Positions 42,901-55,310 of a stretch of 64,000 bases of DNA are shown piece by piece. The position numbers were made by a program, and so were the translations under genes. The stretch comes from Euptelea pleiosperma. Lineage: Eukaryota; Streptophyta; Magnoliopsida; Ranunculales; Eupteleaceae. The notes under the pieces are model-generated. The model was not told the origin of the DNA, did no database searches, and worked only from the letters and a program-made list of their open reading frames with translations. The stretch lies in contig CM068553.1 of the NCBI GenBank assembly GCA_035048495.1, positions 27,862,978-27,926,977 of the forward strand. The letters are read 5' to 3'. How positions within the stretch are numbered: the first letter of the stretch is position 1; every line of letters begins with the position of its first letter.

Positions 42901-45900
42901 ACTTGGTTATGGACACCTAATGTTGGATCCCACAAGGGTTTATTGAGCTTTACAGTTTCTTTTGCTTAATTTGTTTTGTCTCAGAATAATTTTGATAAGA
43001 GGCAGTTTTTCATGACAATCCATTTGTCCCATATATGTCTTTCAGGGCGGTAAAGATTGACTTGGTTTGGATTGGCTATTGCAAGGAAGTAGGTAGGGGA
43101 ATTGGCTGAGTGATGCTGCGTGGTTTGCTTTTATTGATAGATGTCTATTCTTTTTTTAATCTGCTGCACTTGTGCGTGAAGATAGGGTATATGAGCCGTT
43201 CTCTTTTTCAGGTCTTTTGTAGAGGGACCAATTGGATAGCTAATGCTGATATCAGCTGGAAATATATTTTCTTGTAAAGTGGGCTACTATTTTTTTTCTC
43301 TTCTTTCTGCATATATATGTCTTCTTTTCTATTTATAAATTTAAATTCAAAAGCTCTTGTGAAGTTACCTTTTCTATCTCACAAGTTTATGGTTGTGGGG
43401 AGCCGCACAATGAGCAACAGATTTGATTTCAACAATTGGTCTATGTTTGATAATTTCTTTAATCGTTTTGCATTACTTTCCATATCCGTGAAGTGAAGAG
43501 CGAGAAAAGTTCGATTCACTTGTGTGATTTTTTTCCCCAGGCCAGTAGGATTTTCTTGTTTTCCAGTTTCAACTAAAATATAGGATCTGGTAACACCAAT
43601 AAATCTTTGGAATACATTGTCATATTTTAGATCGCCTCAATGTGGTTATTTGCCAAAAGAGCTGACTGAACCGTGGGCGGTCAGGTTGTTGATGATTTGT
43701 TAAAAGAGCTGCTCGAAGTGTGGCAGTACATATAAGTGGTATACAGAGGGGTTCCCATAGATCTTGTGTGGGGTAGAACTGACAAACTTTGACCAATTTG
43801 AGCGTAGAAACTTTTTCCATTGAATAGCTTGATTGGATAATTGAACCGGGTTTTGTGGTACAGTTCAACTGCTACAGAAGGGTGTTTTCAATCAATGTTC
43901 TATTTGATCTGTTCTTATTAGTCCATTAGGATTGTAAATCTCAAGAGGAACTCAGTTTATATGGTTGGTTTTCCAAGTGGGGTCCTATTCAGTTGCCATC
44001 TTTGCTATGGATCACCTCATGGTGGATGCTTGAACCTCACAAGGGTTTTTTGAGCGAGCATTTCTTTTGATTAATTTTAGTTTGCAAAACTCAGAAGATA
44101 AGATCCTTTTTGGTTTGTTTGTCTTTCAGGTTGGAAAGATTTGACTTGGTTTGGATTTGCCATTGCAAGTGAAGGAAGCTGAGGGAATCAATGGAGTTCT
44201 GTTTTGTGGTTTGCTTTATTGTTAGATGTTTCTTCCATCATTGTATCTGCTGCACGTTTGTGTGAAGATAGGTGTTATGAGCCCTTAAAGGGACCAATTG
44301 GATGGGTAGTGTTGATATCAGCTGGAAATCTATTATGCTCAAGGGTGATCAGGAAACTGTATCGAAGCACTGTGGCTAGTACTGAAAATCTGAGTAGCTG
44401 AAGGAAAGAAAATCAACCGAACATCTGCTAGTCTGCACTTTTTGTTTTCTGTTTTGTTTGGTTGGTTTCTATTATGTCTTCTCAATGCATTAATTTTAAC
44501 ACATTCATAAGCTCTTGTGAATTTCTCTTTCCATCTCAGGTTTATGAATGAGTTGCTGCACAATGGGCTCCAGATTTGCTCATTATATTTGGTTTATGTT
44601 TGAATTTGTTTATCATTCTTAGATGATGGATTCACTTTCGTGTGGGTTTTCAGGGCAGTCGGATTCTCTCTTTCTGGTCGTACTTTGTGAAGTAAAATCA
44701 TATTACAATGGAGGTTTCTTAAATGTTTTGTATCACTTCCATTCTGTTTTTTAAATCTTCCTTCTTGGTCTCTCTCTCTCATTATATAGGGCTGATTGAA
44801 TTATGGGGGCATTCAGGAGGAGGTTAACGAGGTCTTAGAAAAGCTGTTTGAAATATGGCAGTTACCAATAAACAATTATGGAAAGGGTTTCCCATAGATC
44901 TGGTTATTTAAGATGATGATCAGGATGAATTTTTTCTATTTTACTTCTCCTTTTTGAATCATTATATTCTGTAGAGGTTGGCGGGGGTGGACCCCGACTT
45001 TCCCAACTTAGGGTTTTGTCGTCACCTTTGATTTTGATTTAGCTTTTGTTTCCTGTTAGGATCTATCCTTCTTATCATGGATATTTTATCCGTATTGTAG
45101 GATTGTTAGATTCTCTGAGGGGTGCGAGCAAGGTGGATGTTATTGGATTTTGCAGGGCCATTTTGCTTTGTAGTTGGTTTAATGTTGTGATCTATTGTCC
45201 CGATTTGAGATTTTTGGTTTTGATTGATTTAAGGGATTTGTTTTGGATTTTTGTCATTTGCTGATTGTTAATTCTCTACATCAGTGTTGTGTTTTCACAA
45301 TTGATTTGCTTACTTCAGGAGCAGCGGTATTCTTGGAACATTCATGAGACGAGTCTTTGTTATGAAGAATTAGGCCTTTTTGGTTATTTGTACTTGGAAT
45401 GGTGGCGGCACTGATCAACATTTGCAGAAAGTCGGGTGTTCCAAAATTTTAGCAGAACTGGTTTGATTTTCAAGAATCAAGTAGTGTGGTACAGATCAAC
45501 TGCTGTAGAAGGGTGTTTTCAATCGATGTTTGATTTGATCTGTTATTTGTAGTCCATTAGGATTGTAGTTATATCTTGAAAGGAACTCAGTTTGTATGGT
45601 TGGTTTTCCAGGTGTGGGGGTCTTCTTGTTCAGTTGCCAACTTGGTTTTGGATCACCTCATGTTGGATAGTTGAACCAAGGGTTTTTCGAGCTAACACTG
45701 CTTTTGATTAAGTTTAGTTTGTTAAGTCTCGAAGTAAAGATCAGGAAGTTTTTCACAAAAACCTGTTTGGTCTTTTTGTCTTTTAGGTTGGTAAAGATTT
45801 GACTTCGTTTGGATTTGCCATTGCAAGTGAAGGAAGTTGAGGGAATCAGTGGAGTTCTGTTGTGTGGTTTGCTTTTATTGTTACATGTTCTGTTTTTATT

Positions 45901-47676
45901 GTATCTGCTGCACTTTGTTTGAAGATAGGTTGTATGAGCCCTTCTCTTTTTCCAGGGCTCAAGGGACCAATCGGATGGGTAGTGTTGATATCAGCTGGTA
46001 ATCTAAATTGCTTGTCAAGGGTTTTCTCTCTGCACTCCTTTTGTTTTCTATTTATCAATTTAAATACATTAAGCAGCTCTCGTGAATTGCTCTTTCCATC
46101 TCAGGTTGATGACTCGGTTGCTGCATGAGCTCCAGATATGTTCTCATAATTTGGTTAGTGTTTGAATTTGTTTATCCACTTTCTCGCGTGGGTTTTAGGG
46201 GCAGTTGGATTTTATCGTTTTGTGAAGTAAGATAATATTACAATGGGGGTTTCTTATTTGATATGCGTTACTTCCATTCTGGTTTTTTTGTTTTTTTTAT
46301 TCTTTCTTGGTTTCTATCAGTCAGTTATATTTGGAATACATCTGGTTTTGGATTCCATGGTTCAGGTGGCTGGCATTCAGGAGGTTGAAGAGTGTTCAAA
46401 GTGTTGCACTACTAAAAAACAGTATACACGGTTTCCCATAGATCTTGTTAGTTCAGATGATGATCAGGATGATTTTGTGGTGAGGGCGGATTCCCTACTT
46501 CCCCAACTCAGGGTTTTGTCGTGACAACACCTCTGATTTTGCTTAGCTTCTTTGTTTTCTCTGTTAGGTTGTATCCCACTCATGGATATTTTATCTGCAT
46601 TTTAGGATTGTTACATTCTCTGTGGGGTGCGAGGTGGATGCCATTGGATTCTGAAGGTCATTTTGCTTCGTGGTTTGTTTATTGTTGTGATCTAGGATTT
46701 TGATTTTGCATTGTTTTGTGTTTTTTTGATATATACGTCTCTAGAAAATCCCTTCATTGTTTTTGTGATCCTTTTTCAGATCTGGTGTAGCCACATTTGG
46801 ATATTATCCTGATTTGAGATCTTTGGTTTTGATGGATTTAATAAGATATTTTTTGGATTTTGGTCATTTACTGGTATGTTAATTCTCCACATTGGTGTTG
46901 GGTCTTCACAACTGACTTGCTTGTACTTCAGGAAAAACAGTAGACCAATGGAACATTCATGAGCGAGTCTTCGTTATGAAGAATGAGTTCTTTTTGGGTA
47001 TTTGGATATTTGTACTGGAAATGGTGGCACTGATCAACATTTGCAGAAGGGTGTTTTCATGCAAAATTTTTATATGATCTGGTGTTTTTGTCCATGACGT
47101 GGTTCAATTAAAGAGGACCGAGTCTGTATGATTGGTTTTCCAGGTGGGCTATCGTCCTAAAGACACGTCAACTTTTAATCTTTTGTTTTCGGGTATTCGG
47201 AATTTTTGGTAGAACTGCTTTGATTTTCAAGGAATCAAGTTGTTGGATGGATGTTCGAACTAGGCTTTGTGGTACGCAGATGAATTGCTTCATAATGATT
47301 TTGTCAAATCGATTTTCTAGTTGATCTGTTATGTTTAGTCCATTAGGATTGTTAAATGTTGAGGAACTAAGTTGTATGGTTGATTTTCCAGGTGGGGTCT
47401 TGTTCAGTTGCCAACTTGGCTATGGATCACCTCGTGTTGGATACTGGACCTCACAAGGGTTTTTTGTAAATTTGCTTTCGATTAATTTTAATTTGATGTT
47501 AAGTTAGAATAATTGGTTAGGCGGTTTTTCACATGACCTTGTTGTGTGGTTTACTTTTATTGTTAGATGTTTCGTCCTTATATTGTATCTGCTGCACTTT
47601 TCTGTGAAGATAAGGTTGTATGAGCCGTTTTCTTTTCCAGGGCTCTTTTGATGGGACCAATTGGACTGGTAGTGAT

Positions 47677-47845
47677 GATATCAGCTGGAAGTCCATTATG
47701 CTTGTCCAGGGTGAGATCAGCTGGAAGTCCATTATGCTTGTCCAGGGTGTTCTCTCCGCAATTTTTTGTTTTCTTTTTTGTTTTGTTTTTTATTTATAAA
47801 TTTAAACACATTTAGTCTTTTTATTGTCCATTATGCTTGTCCAGT
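47677..47845. repeat. Short direct repeats around GTCCATTATGCTTGTCCAG
   Basis: ATCAGCTGGAAGTCCATTAT plus GCTTGTCCAGGGT occurs twice in immediate succession (about 47,680 and 47,716). The core GTCCATTATGCTTGTCCAG occurs a third time near 47,827, followed in each case by CTC and T-rich DNA. This is local slippage within a diverged array unit. Confidence 0.75.
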
Positions 47846-49937
47846 GTGGTCTCTGCAATCATTTTGTTTTCTTTTTTCTTTTTTGTTTGTTTTGGTTTTT
47901 ATTGTCTTTTTTATTTATAAATTTAAACACATTTAGTTCTCTTTCCATCTCAGGTTTTTGATTTAGTTGATCTCACCATTTGGTTTATGTTTGATTTTTT
48001 TTTTATTTGCAAGCAAATCTGTGTAGTAGATAGTAATTCACCTTCATGTGTGGTTTTTCAGGCACTTTTTTCTCATTTTCTGGTCGTACTTTGTGAAGTA
48101 AAATCATATTACAATGGGGATTTCTTATTTGATTTGTCAGTTCTATTCTGTTTTTTTATTTTATTTTGTTTCCTTCTTGGGGTGTCTTTCGTTTTATTTA
48201 CAATGCATCTGGTTTTTGGATTTCCATTATGCAGGAGGTTGGGCATTCAAGATGTTGAGAAGTTGTTAGAAGAGACGTTCACATTGTGGCAGTACATGAT
48301 TTTATTTTCCTTTTTCCTATTCTTTTTGAATCATGATATCCTGTGCTGAATAGAGGTTGGTCTTTTCTATTAGGGTCTATACGTCTTATCATGTATGTTT
48401 TATCCGTATTGTAGGATATGCTATTGGATTCTGCAAGATCATTTGCTCCGTGGTTGGTTTACTACTGTGATCTAGGGTTTTGATTTCACATGGTTGTTTG
48501 TGATCATTTTTAAGATCTGATGTTAGCCACCGTCTTTGGATATTTTCGAGAAACAGTTGTCTATTATCCAGATTTGAGATATTTGGATTTGATGGATTTA
48601 AAGAGTTGTTTTGGATATTTGTACTGAGTAATGGTAGCACTGATCAACATTTGCAGAAAGGGGGATTTTCATCCAAATTTTTTTATATGGTTTGTTTTTT
48701 TAGTCAATTAGACACTGGTTTAAGAGGAAAACAGTTTGTATGATTGGTTTTCCAGGTGGTAGCACTGATCAACCATGAAGTCGGATATTCTTGAATTTGT
48801 AGTATCAAGGAGTTGGATGGATATTCGAACTGGGCTTTGTGGTACACAGATTAACTGGTGCAGAAGGGTGTTTTAAATTGATGTTCTCAATTAGGATTAG
48901 GATTTAGGATTGTAGTTGCATCTTAAGAGGATTTCAGTTTGTGTGGTTGGGTTTTCCAGGTGGAGTCTTGCTCAGTTGCTAACTTGGTTATGGATCACCT
49001 CATGTTTGATACTTGGGACATCGGAAGGTTTTTTTTTGCTAGTGTTGATTTTGATTAATTTTGGCTTGATGTCAAATTTTAGAATAATCGGTCAGGCGAT
49101 TTTACACAAGAACCTGTTTGGTTTGTCTTTTCTGGTCGGTAAAAAGATTGGAGTTGGTTTGGGTTTGCCCTTGCAAGTGAGATCCCCTCTTTTCGCAGGG
49201 CTCTTACAAACCCAATTGGACGGATAGTGTTGATGTCAGATGGAAATCTATTATGCTTGTCAAGGGTGCTCTCTGTACTCTTTTGGGTTTCTATTTTTTT
49301 GGTTTAGCTCTTGTGAATTTCTCTTTCCATTTCAGGTTTATGAATGAGCTCCAGATTTGATATCAGCATTTTGTTTATCGTTCTGATTTTTAAGTTTCCT
49401 CAGTCTTGGCATTTTTTAGGTTCAGATCGTTGACGAGTTGTTTGTGTGGTAGTAACTGATATACACAGTATACAAAGGTTTTCCCACAGATCTTGTTATT
49501 TCAGATTATGATCGGGATGAATTTTTAGATTTTACTCGTCTGAATTCATAATATTCTGTGGCGAATAGAGGTTGGCAGATGCCCTACTTTCGCAACTTAG
49601 GGTTTTGTCGTGACAACACCTCTTCTGATTTTGCTATTGTTCTCTGTTAGGTCTTATCTTGTAGTGGTCGGATTTCGCGAGGGCTGCGAGGGGGGATGGT
49701 ATTTGATTTTGTGAGGCCATTTGCTTCGTGGGTTGTTTGATGTCTAGGATTTTGATTTTGCATTGTTCATCTCGAGATGTTCCCTTCATGGTTGTTTGTG
49801 ATGATCCTTTTTCAGATCTGACGTAGCTGCCTTTGGATGTTTTCGAGAGAGTTGTGGATTTGTTTTGGATATTTGTCATTTACTGATCTGTTTCGTCACA
49901 TCAGTGTTGGGTCTTCACAACTGATTTCCTTTTACAT

Positions 49938-49958
49938 CAGCAGCAGCAGCAGCAGCAG
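49938..49958. repeat. (CAG)7 microsatellite
   Basis: Seven uninterrupted CAG triplets within a diverged array unit. Confidence 0.95.
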
Positions 49959-50060
49959 AGTATTGGAACATTCATGAGTGAGTCTGTTACGAAGAATGAG
50001 TTCTTTTCGGGTATTTGGATATTACATTTGCAGGATTCAAGGGGATTTCTCTGAGACTTT

Positions 50061-51050
50061 GTTTTGGATTTGTATGGTTTATTGAGATGTAGATCCTTCA
50101 AATGGCAGCAACAGATTTTGTCAAGATCCAAGAGACTTTCTGCTACAAATTATAAGATCACCATATTTTCTTTTTTTTATTTGTCGAGTACAGTTGGGAG
50201 TGGTATTTGGATCTATTAGTAGTGGGTGGTTTTTGACTGCAAGGAATCAAGATGTTCGATCTAGGCTTTGTTGTACAAATGTATTAATGGATGCAATTGG
50301 GTTTTCATGTTTCCTGGTTCTACTTTGTGATAATAATACATTTGAAAGAAAAAGCTTGCATCTGCTCCCAAGACCGAAGTCGTAGTTTACTGTGCCATTA
50401 CATGTTTTCAAAAAGAATTTGTAGCATGTTCTTTAATATATGTTCCAAGTCATATACGTTCTCTGTAATTTTAGTTGAGTGGTACATTGTTGTCATAAGC
50501 GTGATGCAAACATTTTTCTGACTCTTACGCACATATAGATGTTTGGCGTGTCGGACCTATAGTTTGATTAGTATTTGTGGTGCTCCGTTCCCAAGTTTAG
50601 AAATAATTAATGAGGCTGATTTTTGTGCTACATGGGGATGGGACAAACAATGTTCTGATTAAGAGTGCCACAAGAAATCAAACAGTCGACACTTTCTTTC
50701 TCTCCCTCACATTGTCTTGATGAGGACGTTCTTTTTTTCAAGTTCTGTAATTTAGCAAGACGAGAGGAAAATCAAGCAGATTTTTTAAGTTGTGTGAAGT
50801 CGGGACTGGTTTAAATGCTTTTATTTTCATGGGCTAACAATGTTTGGATTGTGGGGCTTACTTCCTATACCCTGTCGTAGTTAATGGTGTTATAGGTTGT
50901 TGGGCGGCCGGAAGGTTGCCATGAGCAAGTTTGGGGGAGCAAGAAAAAGGATGCGCTCATCCGTTGCTTACGTGACAGCGAAAGGACTTGCGAGTGTTTA
51001 GGATGGGACATTTTAAAGAAGCCATTATTATAACCAAAATGAAGGTGTTA
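50061..51050. other. Intergenic, no gene recognised
   Basis: AT-rich DNA after the last continuous array unit. Short frames only, none resembling a known family. Faint array-like phrases occur up to about 50,300. Nothing else is supported. Confidence 0.6.
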
Positions 51051-51054
51051 CAGG

Positions 51055-51415
51055 ACTAGTGGGTGCCCCGTGCCATCGGCACTACCAAAATCAGTTAGAG
51101 TGGTGGAGATCCACCATCCATTTGGGGGACTATTAGATCTGTCCTTTGTTGATGCTTATAAGAGGAGGTACAAGTAGGGAGACGACCAGTGTTTTGTTAT
51201 ATAGAAGAGTAAACTGACAAAAGCGTTTGCAAAAATTGGGTGCCTTCGGCACTCAAACGGTATAACAGACGGGCGTTACTGATTTTTCCATTATAACGGA
51301 TTGTAAGGCACAGAGGGAGAAATGGAAAAATAACGGTTTAGGTTGAGATCCACCGTCCCATTTGGTGTGATAAGATCTGGACCATCCTGGGGAGGCAACT
51401 GTCCAGTTTTGTTAT
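51055..51415. repeat. Degenerate direct-repeat pair, possible non-autonomous element relics
   Basis: Two adjacent stretches (about 51,060-51,215 and 51,237-51,415) share ordered phrases: GGGTGCC with TCGGCACT, GAGATCCACCRTCC with CATTTGG, AGATCTG with CC, and a GTTTTGTTAT run. They look like two copies of one small non-coding repeat. I see no clear terminal inverted repeats or transposase. Confidence 0.5.
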
Positions 51416-52754
51416 TTTTTTTACGACTTAACGATTTTATTTTTCAAATATAAAACTATTGTATAAGTTCACCAGCGAAATTGTATATTTAAAATAAAAA
51501 TCCCTTGCAAAGTTTCACAAAATAACAGACGTGGACAAAAATTAGACCAAAAATCAAAACCTCAGGATCCCACTCTTTTTCATGGGGAATGTATATTAGG
51601 GGCGGTTCATTTATATAAGTGGCCAACTCATACCAATCCCTAAAATCCCTAAAAATCAACTTGATCAGTGAGTTCAAACCTTTCTACCCAAAAGAATGCT
51701 CAAATTATACAGTTGGTTTATCAAACCAAGGCTTAGAAATCACTAATCAGGATAATTTTTGATCTGTAGGTCCACATGGGTTAGGTAAGAAATAATTTGC
51801 CACGTGGCTTGGAGTCTTGGATTTCTGTATAATTTCTCGATAAGTAGATCTTTGTTCTTCAGGGAAGTTGATAGTTATGGCAAGCGAATCTGAAACAACA
51901 CTCCTAATTTACTTATTTTGGTTATGGAAGGTTTTTTAATTTTTAGTTACAGGGAGGGTTTTTTGCTAATGTAATGAGGGGAGGTTTGATGTATAACCTC
52001 CATTTTTTGTTTTTTTAAACTAATTTGAATTGCAAATGTTACAAAATAATAAAGGAGATTTTTGTAATAAAATAAAGCAAGACTATAATTAGCCTGAGCA
52101 TTATAACGCAACCTAAAATTGATTATTGAATTTTTATCATATCTTGTGATATCGAGACTACTGTAACAGACACTGACTAGGATTTACTCGTGCGGCTCTC
52201 GGTCACTCTCGATACATGAGTCAACCTTGTCTAGTCGCTCTCGGTCATTGCCTAGATCACAATCACATGAGTAATACACAATATGAAATAGAAATATCAG
52301 TCCATTAAAGGAATTGAAAGTCAGTACACCCTAAGTACAAGGAAAAAATTTTGAAATTTGGGGAAATGCCCAAATTCATAATTTATGATTGCGGATAAAT
52401 TGATTATAGCTTGCACAAGTTGTGTTCAATTATTTTTTCAAAAAATGGATTAATCGTTGTAAGTTAATAGTAAATAGGTTTTCTAAAATTATACATAATA
52501 TAAGTGAATAAGGATTTGTTTGATTTATAATCTTTTTTTATAAAATCTAATTAAACAATATCTTGACTGACTATTAGATATATGCCTTAACATATTATAG
52601 TCTGTTATGGTCATTCATTTTCACATTACATATGATTGTATATCATTTTCACAAAATTATCATTATTTTTTCATCATTTATATGAAAAATTTATTATTTT
52701 TACAAAAATATTTCTATTTTTGAGCTAGTCGAATAAACCTCGAAACCACAATTT
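51416..52754. other. Intergenic AT-rich stretch, no gene recognised
   Basis: Long T- and A-rich runs with stops in all frames. CTCTCGGTCA-type phrases recur near 52,195 and 52,240. I see no gene, RNA gene or defined element. Confidence 0.6.
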
Positions 52755-53124
52755 ATTTTTTTGCCTAAATCTAAGACACTAGGTGTTGCGGAGAACGGAT
52801 TTGCCGTCCGATCTCCAATCCACCCTCCACAAGCAATATTGATCAAAGCAATAAATGAAAAACACAACACAAACTTACGTGGTTCGTCGTCGGGATTCTA
52901 CAGGAAGCCGGTCTCTGGCCAATTTCCTTATCAAAATCTTCAGGTTACATCTCTCTAACTTCTCTCTACATATGTTCTCTCTCTAACTTCTCTCTCTATA
53001 TATTTTCTTCCTCTCTAGCTTCATTCACCCAAAAGCCGATCTCCTCTCCATCTACACACCCTTTCCTTTATAGGGCTCCTCCTGTGACGTGTTGACGCAA
53101 GAGAGTGGGTTGAATTTCGGTAAG
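52755..53124. repeat. Pyrimidine-rich LTR-like fragment
   Basis: Contains AACACAACACAAACTTACGT followed by GGTTCGTCG, a phrase type common at the edge of plant LTR-derived sequence. Then comes a CT-rich tract with repeated TCTCTCTAACTTCTCTCT and TTTATAGGGCTCC. It directly precedes a copia coding remnant. Assignment to an LTR is an inference; no matching second LTR is visible. Confidence 0.4.
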
Positions 53125-53720
53125 CTGTTGGAGCACTTCAATACCTCACTCTTACTTACCCCGACATCTCCCTTGCAGTGAATCTTGTTGCCCAGTTCAT
53201 AAGTGCTCCATGGGTGCATTCTTCGGTAGCTAAAAGTATCCTTAAGTAATGGACTTTTTATTTAGCGAAATATTTCTTCGCGCCTTGTTGCATTCTTTGA
53301 TGCGGGTTGCTGCTCCACCACCAGTTATTGCATCTTCTTGGGTGATAATCTCCTCTATTGGTGTGCTAATTAAAAAGCAACCCATGGTCTCCAAATCCTA
53401 CGCCGAATCTGAATATCGTTTACTTTCCTTAGCTTGTGTTGAGATTTTGTGGATCACTCATCTTCTTTGCGACCCCAATGATTTTTCTCATACTCCACAT
53501 TTACATTGCGACAATCTCAGTGCGACCTACATATATGGCTGCGAATCTTATTTTTCATGCCCACAGTATTCACCTTGAAATCAATTATCATTTCATCTGG
53601 GAATGGGTAGCCACAGGTCAACTTCAAGTGTGTTTTATACCTTCCAAGGATCAACTTGCAGACATATTCACTAAGGGTTTTCTCGTGTGCGACCTACATT
53701 TTTTCTCTCTTTCCTTTTCC
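53125..53720 (+). pseudogene. Ty1/copia reverse transcriptase end plus RNase H remnant
   Basis: The first part reads [20 protein letters not shown] followed by AQFISAP, the C-terminal end of copia reverse transcriptase, and meets a TAA near 53,249. After a scrambled stretch, RNase H follows with KKQPMVSKSYAESEYRLLSL, HLHCDNLSATYI and, in another frame, IHLEINYHFIWEWVATGQLQ and IPSKDQLADIFTKGF. These are the conserved end blocks of copia polyproteins. At least two frame changes and one stop disable it. Right after TKGF the sequence passes into a diverged host array unit at about 53,735. No LTRs, integrase or gag are attached. Confidence 0.88.
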
Positions 53721-53734
53721 AATTGGTATGCTCT

Positions 53735-54440
53735 TTTGGTAGCAACTTTCCAACTTAGGGTTTTCTCGTGCTATAACCTCTGATCTTGCTCTGCATTACT
53801 TTGTTTTCTATGCTAGTGTAGATCTCTCCTATGATATTTTATCGATGATGCAGGATTGTTAAAACTCTCTGAGGGATGTGAGGTGGCTATTGGAGTCTCT
53901 CAGGTCAATTTTGCTTCTTGGTTGATTTGATTTGTTGATCTAGGGGTTTGTTATTTGGTGTGGTTTAGGGGTTTCGATATATATAGATCGTTGCTTTTGA
54001 TCTTTTTCAGATATGACATCGCCGTTTTGAATGTTTTGAGTTTTTTGATTTTGATGGATTTAAGGGATTTTTCCAAGACTTGGTTTGGATTTCTTATTTA
54101 TTGATTTGTTAATCCTGAATACTTGTTTGCCAAAATCTGGTGTGAGTGGCTGAGATCCACCTAATGTTGGATTTGAGTGGATGCTTTTGTTGATTCATCT
54201 GGCTATTTACTTTAGGTTAATTATGGTTTTAGGTTGATTTGTTCTTGATTCATATTGGAATGTTTTCATGAGAACTTTTTGTAGCCGGCCATGCCTCGGT
54301 GTATAGCGATAATTATGCTTAGTTTGCTAGCATGCGATGCGTTGGATTACCTATTGCAAGTAAATGGGAGTGACATTTGGAAGAACTTTTATTTTATATA
54401 TTGCACTAGCTTGGTTTGTGGTTCTTTGTTATGCAGCATT
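53735..54440. repeat. Isolated, highly diverged unit of the tandem array
   Basis: Shares ordered phrases with units at 44.9-46.7 kb: CCAACTTAGGGTTTTC, ATATTTTATC...TGCAGGATTGTTA, CTCTGAGGG.TGTGAGGTGG, TTTTGATGGATTTAAGGGAT, and CTATTGCAAGTAAATGG near 54,350. It shows the array once reached at least to 54.4 kb and is now separated by the 50.1-53.7 kb insertion. Confidence 0.75.
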
Positions 54441-55310
54441 CCTCCCACTATATATGCTTTGCTCTTAAAAAAACAAAGAATGAGACGGACGAGCAACTAG
54501 CTATCAACTCTTTTGGGCTAAAATTGCACATCGTGTTCTAAAAGGCATGGAAGAACTCAAGTGAGAATTAGTCGAACAAAAGAAGTGCGTGGACTAGGTA
54601 GGTATAGAAGAAAAATGAATCTCTCCGACACATGCTGGAAAAGAAGGTAACCTAGTGGATATTCCGGATGGAGATGATGATGAGTCAGCACAAGAAAATC
54701 TCAAGCTGGGAGTTCAGCATTTCATGCATTCTCGGCTCTTGTAACATGTTTTTCTTTGCCCACTGAGCACACAATGGTCGACTCCGCCATCCAGTACAAC
54801 GGGCCGACTCATAAGGAGATAATGGACATCATGCACAAGGACAATGAAGAAATGGCTGAGATTGTTGCTATTGTTCGGCAGAAAGCACTCGACAGAATGA
54901 CTTATTACTACCCGAGCCTTGCGTGACACCCTTTTTGTTGATAGAACCAATGATTTGATAGAGCACGCACTTCACTTCATTATCGAATAGTTACGGCACT
55001 TTGGGAGAATGATGACGCACATGATACCCTAACCCCCCCCCCCCCGCAAGAGAGAGGCACTCATCTGGTTCCCTCAGGACAATCAACAGCTTTTTGGACT
55101 TCGCCAAGCTCTTCATAAAGTACTATTCATGTAACAAGAAGCAGAATAAGATGTCTACGCCCCTTTTAATTTGTGAAAGGCAGGAAAAGAAAAAAGAGGG
55201 AGACTAGGACAATTACAAAGCTCCTAATATCTCCACGTGACACTAAGCATAACCCACTCTAGTTTAGGCTGGTGGAATTCAATTTTGCCTGGACCTTCCA
55301 AGGTACAGAA
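54441..55310. other. Intergenic, no gene recognised; C13 homopolymer
   Basis: No family-like coding sequence. A run of 13 C bases lies at 55,033-55,045. The stretch at about 54,715-54,925 encodes an open plus-strand peptide rich in His, Asp, Glu and Met that I do not recognise; it may be retroelement-derived. Confidence 0.5.

Larger units (their letters stand above)
39361..50060. repeat. Diverged, decaying part of the tandem array
   Basis: Recognisable but strongly diverged units, with landmark equivalents at about 40,020, 41,587, 43,349, 44,502, 46,066 and 49,303. Spacing is irregular (about 1.15-1.76 kb, then about 3.2 kb between the last two). Conserved islands include KGPIGHL- or KGPIGWV-coding stretches after TTTCCAGG, TTGCAAGTGAAGGAAG, and GATTGTTAG.TTCT.TGAGGG. 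Indels and T-rich runs accumulate to the right. No intact gene was found. Confidence 0.82.

Noticed and set aside
55033..55045. C13 run as a functional signal
   Set aside because: A simple homopolymer in gene-free DNA. Its length is also prone to sequencing error.
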